The notes below the pieces were generated by a model that saw only the letters and a list, made by a program, of their open reading frames with translations, did not search any database and was not told the DNA's origin. Position numbers and translations under genes: made by a program. From an uncultured Gammaproteobacteria bacterium (lineage in GTDB: Bacteria > Pseudomonadota > Gammaproteobacteria > Coxiellales > Coxiellaceae), in assembly GCA_902581285.1 (NCBI GenBank), contig CACHNP010000004.1:16710-80709 (forward strand): a DNA stretch of 64,000 nt. Direction: 5' to 3'. Positions 39,376 through 48,895 of this stretch are shown here, in pieces (the first letter of the stretch is position 1; every line of letters starts with the position of its first letter).

Positions 39376-40797
39376 ATGTACATCGGCGCAATCTACAGTG
39401 AAATGCTAGATAACAACGTAATCCGCGTTGGGCAGCCCCTATTTTTCAAATACACCACAGATAAAGGGGAGGATCTTCTCTTCGATGCCATTGTTAAAAA
39501 AGAAGGAGTCGAAGTGGATGGCCAACTGCATACACCAAGCTCGGCCTCTTCTTTGTGCTTATACAAAAACACTTCTGACAGAATGGCCGTAAACGGGTGG
39601 CTTGCTTGGACCAATGACGAAGGGCTTTCTTTATCACAGCTTTATCTACGTTATAAAGGTAAACCATACAAACACTTGCAAGTAAAAAAACTAGTGCGTC
39701 ACTCGTCACATTATAGCCTCTCTCGCGACGTGGTCTTTTTCTTTGGAGGAGGTATCTCGATGGCTGATGGTGCCCCATCGCAAGCTCAAATTCTTTCTAG
39801 AATGTACCAACAAAATAACCAAACAGAAAGCTATAAAAATCATCTAAACGAAATAATGGCATTCCTTAAAAAGGCATTTGATTATGATCAAGAAAGCACT
39901 AGTACGCCTTCACTCGAGTACATTTTTGGCTTTATTGATTTTTTTCTGACATTAAACCAAAGCTACACTAAATACTACACAACAAATAAATTGATTGAGA
40001 TTAGAGAAGATCTAATACGTTTCATCAATCATTTTATCCACGAGAAAATTAATCCAGAAAGTAGCGATATAAGCAAACTGATAGCGAAAATAAAAGATAT
40101 CAACACTAATGTTTCGGTTATCACACTAAACTATGATACTTTATTTGAAGACTCATTTAGTAAATACGTTGTCGACAATCTCTATATCAGCTTTTGTTAT
40201 GATCTTGTCAACTATAGATACCAATACCTATCGCCAAACTCATGGCTTATTAACCCCGATGAAGCCATGCTATTGCCAGACAAATCAGAACCAAAAACCA
40301 TTAAATTTCTCAAACTACATGGTAGCTTAAATTGGTTCTACTGCAATGTTTGTAACTCTCTAATGATCAGACCTCGTTACCATAAACGAATTTCGAGTTT
40401 AAACACCGATTGTGAAGAAATGGATAAAGACAGCACTAAATTACTTTGCCCACAAGATGGTTCTCGCATGTTATCACTAACAACTCCGCCTGCTTACAAA
40501 AAGGATCTCACACACCCAGTCATTTCAAACCTACTGATTGAAGCCAGTAACGAAATTTCAGCGGCAAAAAAAATAGTGTTTATTGGGTATTCGATGCCAG
40601 AAGCAGATGTTCATATCAAAGCCATTCTCAGTCGAGCCGGAACAGATAACAAAAAGCTGGTTGTCATCAACCCATTTATGGATGACGACACTAAACACCG
40701 TTACCAACAACTCAATAACGATGTTGAATTCATCGAAAAAACCTTTACTGACGTTTTGAATGACGGTGACATGGATATGATTTTAAAAACAGACTGA
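39376..40797 (+). CDS. RAMA-like domain fused to SIR2-like NADase/sirtuin domain
   Basis: From ATG 39376, 473 residues. Residues ~8-105 resemble the RAMA (restriction/adenine-methylase-associated) fold: a small beta-rich region with QLHTPSSAS (~50-58) and VNGWLAW (~72-78), matching the family's 'SPSaAA...vNGW..W' core. Residues ~118-460 are SIR2-like: GGGISMADGAP (~124-134, dinucleotide loop), TLNYDTLFE (~250-258), KLHGSLNWFYC (His315 candidate catalytic base), CNVC plus later C346 and C358 as a zinc ribbon, and GYSMPEAD (~404-411). SIR2-like domains in bacterial defence degrade NAD+; RAMA domains are thought to bind modified DNA. The combination suggests DNA-state-dependent NAD+ depletion, but no partner gene is adjacent. 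Confidence 0.85.
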   Translation: MYIGAIYSEMLDNNVIRVGQPLFFKYTTDKGEDLLFDAIVKKEGVEVDGQLHTPSSASSLCLYKNTSDRMAVNGWLAWTNDEGLSLSQLYLRYKGKPYKHLQVKKLVRHSSHYSLSRDVVFFFGGGISMADGAPSQAQILSRMYQQNNQTESYKNHLNEIMAFLKKAFDYDQESTSTPSLEYIFGFIDFFLTLNQSYTKYYTTNKLIEIREDLIRFINHFIHEKINPESSDISKLIAKIKDINTNVSVITLNYDTLFEDSFSKYVVDNLYISFCYDLVNYRYQYLSPNSWLINPDEAMLLPDKSEPKTIKFLKLHGSLNWFYCNVCNSLMIRPRYHKRISSLNTDCEEMDKDSTKLLCPQDGSRMLSLTTPPAYKKDLTHPVISNLLIEASNEISAAKKIVFIGYSMPEADVHIKAILSRAGTDNKKLVVINPFMDDDTKHRYQQLNNDVEFIEKTFTDVLNDGDMDMILKTD

Positions 40798-40815
40798 GTC
40801 CGCGCGTACCCAGAC

Positions 40816-41439
40816 TTACACATCATTGATGATACTGACTTCTTTTTTTGAACCTGAAAAAATCTTCAACTTCTCCAGACATTTAACTGCAATCACACCG
40901 GCTATGGTTGAACAACTCGTCGCTAACAACGCTGGAAAAACAATCACCATGGGGTTCGGATCACCATTTGCAGCCAAAATTGCGATGGCAGACATCGGCA
41001 ATATCTGAACACTAGAGGTGTTGATCGCTAAAAAAGTGCACATCGCATTTGTCGCGCGGCCGGCGACTGGATTGAGTTTTTGCAACTCTTCCATCGCTCG
41101 CAACCCAAACGGCGTTGCGGCATTACCAATACCCAACATGTTAGCTGAAATATTCATTACCATGGCACCCATTGCTGGGTGATCTTTAGGCACATCAGGA
41201 AACAAACGACATAACAAAGGGGATAATAAACGTGCAAACAAACGGATTAAACCCGCCTTCTCTGCAATGCGCATGATACCCAGCCACAGCGACATCACAC
41301 CAATTAGCGCTAATGCCACCGTCACAGCCAATTGACTGGAGTGCGTAATCGACATCACCACGGCGTTCATTTTGCCGTTAATCGCAGCCAAAACAATTGA
41401 AGACAACACCAAACCCAACCAAATTATATTTAGCATCAT
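40816..41439 (-). CDS. SpmA-like nucleoside-recognition membrane protein
   Basis: A 207-residue membrane protein with helices near ~1-20, 30-55 and 150-185. It carries the SpmA signature NISANMLGIGNAATPFGLRAME (split as NISANMLGIGNAATPF and GLRAMEEL) and FLAINTSSVQILP. It belongs to the same Gate-family system as the SpmB-like gene at 32571-33104, but the pair is split. It is convergent with the RAMA-SIR2 gene 18 bp away. Role in gammaproteobacteria is unsettled. Confidence 0.87.
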   Translation of the reverse strand: MMLNIIWLGLVLSSIVLAAINGKMNAVVMSITHSSQLAVTVALALIGVMSLWLGIMRIAEKAGLIRLFARLLSPLLCRLFPDVPKDHPAMGAMVMNISANMLGIGNAATPFGLRAMEELQKLNPVAGRATNAMCTFLAINTSSVQILPMSAIAILAANGDPNPMVIVFPALLATSCSTIAGVIAVKCLEKLKIFSGSKKEVSIINDV

Positions 41440-41546
41440 TCCCTCTCAAATAGTTGCATTATAAAGGATAAAGACCCCCATGAACATCCACTCGAAAACT
41501 TAACCAAAGACTGCTAAAATTATACGCAGTGATACAAGGAGATATG

Positions 41547-42401
41547 ATGAACCATAACACCCCTCCCGTCAGTTCTGCTGAACTCACAGCACTCTGGAGA
41601 TGTGCATTCCCTGAAATCAGTCACGATAACTTAAGCCACTTACTTGTTAGCGATGAGGCCAAAAAACAATCCCAAGCGTTCATCAAAAAACACGACTACC
41701 CACTGATAGGACGAAAAATCAGTGCTCGTGCCGGCCACATTTTTAATCAAGCAGTGGCCATGATTCAAAAACATCAATGCGATAGCGTTATTTCATTTGC
41801 CAGTGGTTATTCTCTACTTGGCTTTTTAATTGCGCAACACTGTGACCAAGATATTCAAGTGTATGACACCGATTTACCTCATATTCTCTCTGATCGCCAA
41901 GCTAGAATGCAATCGCTTGTACTCCCACCAGACCAACAAAAGATAGTCGCAAGATGCCACCACATACCATATGACATCGAAAAAGCTGCAGCACAGAAGC
42001 AGCCGGTTGCCGCCACATTTCCAGACTGCAAACGCCCCATTATCATCCTGGAAGGCATCACCTACTTTCTTCAACCCAATACGCGAGACTGGTTTATCAA
42101 TGAGCTGACTCAATGGAAAAGTGCTTGCTTAATTATCGAGTACTGGCCTGAAAACGCACTGCAAGTTAGCCTTAAACTAAAGCAATCGTTTCACAAAGAC
42201 CTCATATCAGACTTCAAAGAACCACTCAAAAGCTTATTAACAGATGACCTCATTGATCAGTTAAAATCAATACGCCATTGTCTCGATGTCGGCATTGGAG
42301 AAGCGGAAAAACAGCTGTCATCACTGGTTAGTCAACCGCATCAATTACGTAAGCAAGAAGAGTTTTACCCTAATCGAATTCTCACTGCCGATCCAGAATA
42401 A
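41547..42401 (+). CDS. Leucine-carboxymethyltransferase/TcmP-like methyltransferase
   Basis: About 284 residues from ATG 41547, chosen because AAGGAGAT lies at the best distance; ATG 41544 is nearly equivalent. The fold resembles the LCM/PPM1 and TcmP O-methyltransferase family: FASGYSLLGF (~90-99) replaces the usual D.G.G motif, YDTDLP (~111-116) is the acidic loop binding SAM ribose, and ILEGITYFL (~170-178) is the family's conserved E-G-x-x-x-F/Y block. Members methylate carboxylates or polyketide hydroxyls. The PKS at the left edge is 36 kb away, so a link is speculative. Confidence 0.75.
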   Translation: MNHNTPPVSSAELTALWRCAFPEISHDNLSHLLVSDEAKKQSQAFIKKHDYPLIGRKISARAGHIFNQAVAMIQKHQCDSVISFASGYSLLGFLIAQHCDQDIQVYDTDLPHILSDRQARMQSLVLPPDQQKIVARCHHIPYDIEKAAAQKQPVAATFPDCKRPIIILEGITYFLQPNTRDWFINELTQWKSACLIIEYWPENALQVSLKLKQSFHKDLISDFKEPLKSLLTDDLIDQLKSIRHCLDVGIGEAEKQLSSLVSQPHQLRKQEEFYPNRILTADPE

Positions 42402-42589
42402 ATCATCCACGATGTTTACTGGTATAAAAAAACAATTCAAACACTGAAGTCTGTTTACTTTTTAATCAAGTCATGCAAGTTCATCGAAACCTCATTCAAA
42501 CACGTGACAATTTCCTCATTTGCACATCTTGATGTTGAAAACCAGGCATGATAACGCTATGGTAGGCTTTTTACACAGTGGAGCACGCC

Positions 42590-43996
42590 ATGAGTCACCC
42601 CTCTATCAAACAAATTCTTAATTCCAAAGACTTAATTGAAACCACCATCACCACCTCTGGCTGGGTGCGCACCCGCCGCGACTCCAAAGCTGGCATTTCT
42701 TTTATCGCACTGTCTGACGGCTCGTGCTTTGGCACATTGCAATTGGTGTGCGCGAACACACTGGATAATTATAACGACGAGATTCTAAAACTGACAGCCG
42801 GTTGCGCGATCACCGTCACCGGACAGCTAGTCGAATCACAAGGTAAAAATCAAACCGTTGAGCTATCCGTCACCTCGATTGACGTTGTTGGTGGTATTGA
42901 TAACCCAGAATCTTACCCCATGTCAGCAAAACGACACACACTCGATCACTTACGCGAACACAGTCATCTACGTCCTCGCACCAATATTATCGGGGCGGTC
43001 ACCCGTGTACGACACGGTATTGCACAATCCATCCATCAGTTTTTTCGAGATCAAGGGTTTTTTTGGGTGAACACCCCCATCATCACCGCTTGTGACTGCG
43101 AAGGCGCGGGCGACATGTTTACTGTTAGCACACTAGACTGGATGAACATACCCCGTCAAGACAACGGTCAAGTGGATTTTTCTCAAGACTTCTTTGGTCA
43201 ACAAGCCTTCCTAACGGTTTCGGGTCAACTTAACGTAGAAGCTTACTGCTTGGCTTTATCTAAAGTTTACACCTTTGGCCCCACCTTCCGCGCAGAAAAC
43301 TCTAACACCACTCGTCACCTTGCTGAATTTTGGATGGTCGAACCTGAAATCGCGTTTGCCAATTTAGATGATGACATCAACTTGGCGGAAGCCATGATAA
43401 AATATGTCGTGAAAGATATTCTAGAGCAATACCCCGATGACATGGCTTTCTTCAATCAATGGGTGGACAAAGGCTGCATTGACCGGCTAGAAACCATGTT
43501 AAAACATAACTTTGAGAGACTGGACTACACCCAGGCAATTGACATCTTGCTAAAATCGAGTAAAAAATTCGACAACCCTGTCGCTTGGGGTATCGACTTA
43601 CAAACCGAACATGAACGATACCTCACCGAGGAACACTTCAAAAAGCCGGTGGTCGTGGTTAATTACCCAAAAGACATCAAAGCCTTCTACATGCGCATGA
43701 ATGATGACAATAAAACCGTGGCCGCAATGGACATATTGCTGCCGGGAATCGGTGAAATTGTTGGTGGATCGCAACGCGAAGAAAGAGTCGATATGCTAGA
43801 GCAGCGACTCAACAGTGCAGGACTTGATCCACAAGAATACAGCTGGTATCTCGATTTGCGCCGCTACGGCACAGTTCCACATGCCGGTTTTGGACTGGGC
43901 TTCGAGCGTCTCATCCGCTATATCACTGGTGTGGCCAACGTGCGAGACGTAACACCCTATGCTCGAACGCCAAAGCACATACCACCAAATAAATAA
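42590..43996 (+). CDS. asnS: Asparagine--tRNA ligase
   Basis: A 468-residue class II synthetase from ATG 42590 (GGAG upstream; an in-frame GTG at 42578 is also possible). The N-terminal OB fold ([24 protein letters not shown]) binds the anticodon. Motif 2 is [19 protein letters not shown], and motif 3 is [16 protein letters not shown]. Family length is 466, so it is full length. It charges tRNA-Asn with Asn. lpxA-like gene follows 17 bp later, so both may be cotranscribed. Confidence 0.97.
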   Translation: MSHPSIKQILNSKDLIETTITTSGWVRTRRDSKAGISFIALSDGSCFGTLQLVCANTLDNYNDEILKLTAGCAITVTGQLVESQGKNQTVELSVTSIDVVGGIDNPESYPMSAKRHTLDHLREHSHLRPRTNIIGAVTRVRHGIAQSIHQFFRDQGFFWVNTPIITACDCEGAGDMFTVSTLDWMNIPRQDNGQVDFSQDFFGQQAFLTVSGQLNVEAYCLALSKVYTFGPTFRAENSNTTRHLAEFWMVEPEIAFANLDDDINLAEAMIKYVVKDILEQYPDDMAFFNQWVDKGCIDRLETMLKHNFERLDYTQAIDILLKSSKKFDNPVAWGIDLQTEHERYLTEEHFKKPVVVVNYPKDIKAFYMRMNDDNKTVAAMDILLPGIGEIVGGSQREERVDMLEQRLNSAGLDPQEYSWYLDLRRYGTVPHAGFGLGFERLIRYITGVANVRDVTPYARTPKHIPPNK

Positions 43997-44013
43997 AAAC
44001 AGGGAAGTAATAC

Positions 44014-44835
44014 ATGGGACACTCTTCTAACTCAATTATTAGCGACACCGCGCGTATCGCAAAGACGGCTGTTATTGGTGAGCATGTTACCATTGAAGAC
44101 TACGCTGTTATTGAAGAGAACGTGACTATAGGCGACCACTGCCATATACGTTCACACAGTGTCATCAGAGCAAACAGCACACTGGCCAACCACGTGTTAG
44201 TTGATAGCTTCTGCGTCATTGGAGGCGACCCAGGAATCATCAACTTTGACTTGTCTATTAAGAGCGGAGTGGTTATTGGAGCGCACACCCAGATTAGAGA
44301 AGGCGTCACCATTCATCGCTCAAGCCAACCGAACACAGACACACACATTGGTAGACACTGTATGTTAATGTCTCAATGTCATGTCGCCCACGACTGTGTA
44401 GTCAACGACCATGTTACTATTGTTAACCAGGCCCTACTTGGTGGACATGTAGAAGTGAATCACCACGTCATGATAGGAGGTGGTGCAGTACTGCATCAAT
44501 TTATGCGCGTTGGAGCATACGCCATGGTTGGAGGTGCAGCGTCTCTAACTCAAGATGTTGCACCCGCCACCATGGTCACGCAACGTGATGTCCTAACTGG
44601 ACTCAATAGTGTGGGGCTAAGACGTGCAAAATTCTCAGCATCCGATCGCTCTCAACTCAAACAACTTTATAAAGCAATATTAAAAAACACGGGTAATCCT
44701 CAGAAACTTGCACAACACTACCTTGAGACTGAACCCAACTTATCGTCTCTGAGCAATGAATTCCTAACCTTCTTTCTATACCCAAGTCGCCGCGGATTTA
44801 TTCGCGAAAAAAAAGTATCAAAAGAATCAGTGTAA
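44014..44835 (+). CDS. lpxA: UDP-N-acetylglucosamine acyltransferase (LpxA) homologue
   Basis: A 273-residue left-handed beta-helix protein with hexapeptide repeats from ~8 to ~185. The catalytic His lies in QCHVAHDCVV and the substrate region in VIGGDPGIINFD (E. coli: GGDPQD). HQFMRVGAYAMVGGAASLTQDV and GLNSVGLRRAKF are LpxA hallmarks, followed by the helical C-terminal domain. LpxA adds the first 3-hydroxyacyl chain of lipid A. It has GGGAAG before the ATG and follows asnS, not the usual lpxD-fabZ-lpxA-lpxB cluster, so it may be an orphan or second copy with a different acyl preference. Confidence 0.9.
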   Translation: MGHSSNSIISDTARIAKTAVIGEHVTIEDYAVIEENVTIGDHCHIRSHSVIRANSTLANHVLVDSFCVIGGDPGIINFDLSIKSGVVIGAHTQIREGVTIHRSSQPNTDTHIGRHCMLMSQCHVAHDCVVNDHVTIVNQALLGGHVEVNHHVMIGGGAVLHQFMRVGAYAMVGGAASLTQDVAPATMVTQRDVLTGLNSVGLRRAKFSASDRSQLKQLYKAILKNTGNPQKLAQHYLETEPNLSSLSNEFLTFFLYPSRRGFIREKKVSKESV

Positions 44836-45009
44836 ACACACGAGATCTGGATTAAACTTCACTTTCAACCGACCAGGTTTTGACGGTGAAACCCGATTTG
44901 CTATTTTTTTTCCTAAGCATGGCTGCTGACAAGACAATTTAGGTGCCCGCGTTACTTCTCTTTTTTCTTCTCTAACCTATTGATATTCCAACTGGAGCCA
45001 ATTTCCGCT

Positions 45010-45021
45010 CTAGGATCCTAG
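45010..45021. repeat. 12-bp perfect palindrome
   Basis: CTAGGATCCTAG reads the same on both strands, 77 bp before the start of the DUF4116/C58-like gene. It could be an operator for a dimeric regulator, or a chance site. Confidence 0.4.
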
Positions 45022-45097
45022 GTAGTTTTAATAAAGCCTTAAGACTAATGTGTTAATATAATAATTAAAATCACACCAGACAAAAAAAGACTCAATT

Positions 45098-48019
45098 ATG
45101 GCCAACAAAAAGCTATCCGGTGACACATACACTGATTATTTACAGGCAGATCTGTATAAGGCATTAAAAAACAGAACGTTACCGCCTAAACCCCGGAAGG
45201 AGAATCCCAAACAAAACAGCTCGCATCGTCGTCAAGCCATATCGACACAATGGGAACCACTAAACCCAACACCGCTTCTCGCTATCAAAGATGCAGATAT
45301 TGGATCTCGAACCAGTCAAAAGGAATGGCTTGAGGCGATAAAAGAAAACCGATCCTGTCTCGAAGATCTGTATTACACACTCAAAGATCTTAGTGATACA
45401 CTGAAAAACGACCGTGATTTCATGCTTGAAGCAGTAAAAATAGACTCCCTCGCGTTAGAATTCATCGGTGACAATCTCAAAAGCGATAAAGACTTTTGGC
45501 TTAAAGCCATGCAAATAGATGGCTATAACCTAAAAAACGCTCCAGAAGAATTTAAAGCAGACCCAGATGTGGTTTTAGCAGCGTTAGAAAAAAGTACAGA
45601 TCCACTTCAATACGCGCATGAATCTATAAGAAAGAATGCGCGGTTCATCGCTTGTATTAGTAACAAACCATACATTGATGAATACATTGACGAGTCAATA
45701 AGAGAGACGGTTTCTCAACTGGTGTGGGCAGATTCCATGAGTGAGTACAAGCTCAAGACAACAGACCAAGGGCAGTGCTTTGGCCTTAGCTCAATCATGG
45801 CATACATGGACAGTGTTGGAAAAACGGCATGGTGGTGTGACATGCTAAAAATTGCCGCAAACGAAGGTAATAGACACAGCACAAAGAGTATCAGGCAAAA
45901 TAACATAATTGACTCTATCAATCGTTATTTGGAATACATTCAGCAAGGTGAAACTAATGAAGCATTAAAAAGTTTATACAATCAACCCATAGCCATGAGT
46001 GACATGCCAGATGATACCGATTCCTTAGTCACCAGTAATGGAGAAACACTAAATTACACACTGGGTCGAGTCATGGAACGTGTAACAGCACTGGTTAGGC
46101 AATATCAGGGGGATTTTGTTTCTTACGATGGCACAATCACCAACAATTTAAGCGCAGATAATTCAATAGACAAGTTCGAAAATGATAAAACAAAAACAGC
46201 ACAAAGCCATGCAATCCACTATAGATCACCCTCTCAAACTGAAGTGCTAGAGAAAATTTATTCTCGCGACGCTGACATGAACCACCTATGCAGCCTCCTT
46301 GGATACATGAGCGATACAGATATCAAGAATGTTCTCAATCAAATGACACAGCAGCAGCAGAACAACGGCATAGGAATAATAATAATCTATCCACACGTAC
46401 ATGCTTGCTCGATACATATTCATTCTGACAATGAGAAAACGCTTTATACCTTCTATGACCCAAACTCGGACAAACACTTCTCAACACACGATCAAAATAG
46501 ATTTATTCAGCACATGCAAGAAAAAGCTCAACAATACACAAAAAAAGAACACAAATGTAAAAATGGTGACTGCCTGTTTAGCATCAAGGTCTTTTCAAAC
46601 AACAAGGTGAGAAAAGAAAATGAATCTCATCCCATTATTCAACACTATAATCGATATAATCCATTAAATAATATCACAGAGATGACCAATGACAATATCA
46701 AAGCATTACATTACGTCATGTCAAGAGAAAAAAAATACAAAAAAAACAAACAACACTCACACTTTGACAATCCCAGCATGCTGTTAGAAAAAATAAAAGA
46801 GCAAGCATTCGCATTTAAATTCGCCAGTGACCGCTTAAAGAGAGATAAAAATTTCATCATTCAAGCTATGAACCAGAACGGACTTACTCTTGAATACATT
46901 GACTCCGATCTTCAAAAAGACAAAGACATAGTACGAGCAGCAGTCTCGCAAAATGTTGACGCCTTACAATTTGCGTCAAATGGCTTAAAAATCAATGGGG
47001 ACTTTATTTTAGACACAATGGATTCGATAAATCACAAAAAAGAAAAACTACACGTATTAGAAAAATATGAAAAAAATAGAGAAATTTGCAGCATATTGAA
47101 ACATGTCTCTGATCCGCTAAAAATAAGCACATCATTCGTAAAAGAGGTACTAAATAAAAATGGCATGGCAATCAGTAGCGCCAACAACGAGATGAAGAAC
47201 AACTTTAATCTTGCACTCGCTGCTGTCGCACAAAACCGCCATGCATTCAAATATATCGGGCATGATCTTCAGAAAAACGTCAAGTTTTTGGTGAAAGCAA
47301 TCAAACACAATCCTTTTGTCCTTGAGAATATTCCTCAAGATAAAAATACAGACGCCGCAATCATGAGAGTGATACAAGACCAGCCACCATTATTGCAACA
47401 CTTTTATATTGAAGAAGAATATAAAAGACTGTTAAAAACAAAGCCCTCTCTTGTAATTGAGTGGATAAAAACACAACATATTGAACTAAACATACTCCCG
47501 GAAAAACTCAAACATAAAACGTTACTATCCATCATCGAAAATCAACCGGACATGATTGATAACAAAAATATTAACCTCGTACTTCTACAAGTCTGCCGTA
47601 AAGCTTTTACCATGATCAAAGAGTCACGCCCCACAAATAATGATAACCACATTGACTCGGAAATAAAAATACTCGCGTTAGTGTTAGATCAACGATATAA
47701 AAAACGAAAACAGGGGAACGGGGAAACACCCGGAGACCAATCCACTCTATTAATTAACAGACTCTCAAGCGCACAAAGTGCATCTAAAGCAAAAAAAATA
47801 CTCAAAAAAATACGAGATTATCGGATTCATTGTCAAACCTTAAAAAGAGAACTTCAATCACTTAATAACAACGAAGAAAAACAAGATAAAGAATTAAGAA
47901 GTAACCGAACAAGCTCAAACCTCTCGTCATTTTCATTTTTTAGCAACAAAAATAACCTGAAAAAAACAAAGGCCGTCAAACAGTATACGCAACCCACAAA
48001 CCAAATATCCTGTAAGTAA
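45098..48019 (+). CDS. DUF4116-repeat protein with central YopT/C58-like cysteine protease
   Basis: A 973-residue protein, Asn/Lys-rich and AT-biased. Helical repeats at ~85-190 and ~555-780 match DUF4116 (for example NDRDFMLEAVKIDSLALEFI and KDKDIVRAAVSQNVDALQFA), a repeat I associate with Legionella-type and chlamydial proteins. Between them is a papain-like signature: DQGQCFGLSSIMAY with Cys227, His435 or His440 in YPHVHACSIHIH, and TFYDPNSDKHF with Asp454. C58 (YopT) enzymes show G.C.GLS, HA and fFDPNyG in this order and cleave host Rho GTPases or related targets. No signal peptide is visible, fitting a type IV effector. The terminal ~100 residues are Lys/Ser/Asn-rich. Protease activity and host targeting are inferences. 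Confidence 0.85.
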   Translation: MANKKLSGDTYTDYLQADLYKALKNRTLPPKPRKENPKQNSSHRRQAISTQWEPLNPTPLLAIKDADIGSRTSQKEWLEAIKENRSCLEDLYYTLKDLSDTLKNDRDFMLEAVKIDSLALEFIGDNLKSDKDFWLKAMQIDGYNLKNAPEEFKADPDVVLAALEKSTDPLQYAHESIRKNARFIACISNKPYIDEYIDESIRETVSQLVWADSMSEYKLKTTDQGQCFGLSSIMAYMDSVGKTAWWCDMLKIAANEGNRHSTKSIRQNNIIDSINRYLEYIQQGETNEALKSLYNQPIAMSDMPDDTDSLVTSNGETLNYTLGRVMERVTALVRQYQGDFVSYDGTITNNLSADNSIDKFENDKTKTAQSHAIHYRSPSQTEVLEKIYSRDADMNHLCSLLGYMSDTDIKNVLNQMTQQQQNNGIGIIIIYPHVHACSIHIHSDNEKTLYTFYDPNSDKHFSTHDQNRFIQHMQEKAQQYTKKEHKCKNGDCLFSIKVFSNNKVRKENESHPIIQHYNRYNPLNNITEMTNDNIKALHYVMSREKKYKKNKQHSHFDNPSMLLEKIKEQAFAFKFASDRLKRDKNFIIQAMNQNGLTLEYIDSDLQKDKDIVRAAVSQNVDALQFASNGLKINGDFILDTMDSINHKKEKLHVLEKYEKNREICSILKHVSDPLKISTSFVKEVLNKNGMAISSANNEMKNNFNLALAAVAQNRHAFKYIGHDLQKNVKFLVKAIKHNPFVLENIPQDKNTDAAIMRVIQDQPPLLQHFYIEEEYKRLLKTKPSLVIEWIKTQHIELNILPEKLKHKTLLSIIENQPDMIDNKNINLVLLQVCRKAFTMIKESRPTNNDNHIDSEIKILALVLDQRYKKRKQGNGETPGDQSTLLINRLSSAQSASKAKKILKKIRDYRIHCQTLKRELQSLNNNEEKQDKELRSNRTSSNLSSFSFFSNKNNLKKTKAVKQYTQPTNQISCK

Positions 48020-48715
48020 TCAATACCCCATCAAGCGGCGCATCCGCTCTATGTACTTCACTAAATTTTCCTGTTCTAGAAGAAACCGTTTCAAAGGCGT
48101 ATCAATCTTGAAATAATAAATATTGGCTAAAAAACCATAACAACAAGCATCAACCACATGGTAACTCGACCCAAAAAATAGTCTTGGTCTGCAAGATAAA
48201 ATGCCAGCGCACGTAAATTATCTCCCCCCCTGCTGATAAACCTCTTCAACGGTGTACCGCCCCAAACCCTGCGCATGGTATTTCTTCATATTAGCAACAC
48301 GAAATGTATCCATTGACTCTGGCGCCAAACCGGGAACAGCCGCCATCAATGCGTTTCGAAACTGAGCATAATATCGTTCATCCTGCCATCGAGAATAAGA
48401 CATCACCCAATACAAGTGCATATCTAGCATCCTAACGATCAAGAAGTGAAGCTGACATTGGTTCTCGGTTAAATCTGCATCCATGTTGATACGTCTAGTC
48501 CGAATAAAATGCTCGATAATAGCGTTACTGTCTCCCAGAATAGTGCCGTTATCATCCACGTCAGGTAATTGATTTCGAGGTGCATTCGACGCATCCAGCA
48601 AGATTTCAACCGTACAATCAATATCTGCTAATCAAAGGAAAGCATCCACCTTGAGACCAAACGGATTATTATCGATCAAGCCAAACATGGGCGGGTATAA
48701 ATACAGTGTTATCAT
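48020..48715 (-). pseudogene. Glutathione S-transferase-like pseudogene
   Basis: Reading from ATG 48715 (MITLYLYPPMFGLI), a ~232-residue GST-like protein can be reconstructed with three lesions. An in-frame TGA at 48632-48634 interrupts the N-terminal domain (DAFL-stop-LADIDCTVEILLDA). A G7 run (48224-48230 on plus as C7) carries one extra base, ending the second frame at QQGGR. The right C-terminal sequence (LRALAFYLADQDYFFGSSYHVVDACCY) needs one more T in the next T6 run. The last residues end MRRLMGY with TGA at 48020-48022. GST-N features are NPFGLKVDAFL and DSNAIIEHFIR; GST-C features are DMHLYWVMSYSRWQD and VVDACCYGFLANIYYF. It resembles metaxin/GST-like proteins. The frame 48218-48601 alone is only a fragment. 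Confidence 0.85.
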
Positions 48716-48895
48716 AACAACTCCTCGCTCCGATATACTTCCTTAACAAGAAACAATGTCATTAACTTTATCACTCTGCTCACACAGCGCAAAGATAATT
48801 ACAAAAAACTAACACCATCAATAATAAACAGCACCGAAACAAACCTCAACTCTTTTAAACAAAGCTTACATAAAATGATAAAACAAGCTACCTCA

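Noticed and set aside
45040..45075. TTAA-rich direct repeats before the C58/DUF4116 gene resembling a PmrA box
   Set aside because: Two TTAA copies are 14 bases apart, not the expected 11, in AT-rich DNA where such repeats arise by chance.
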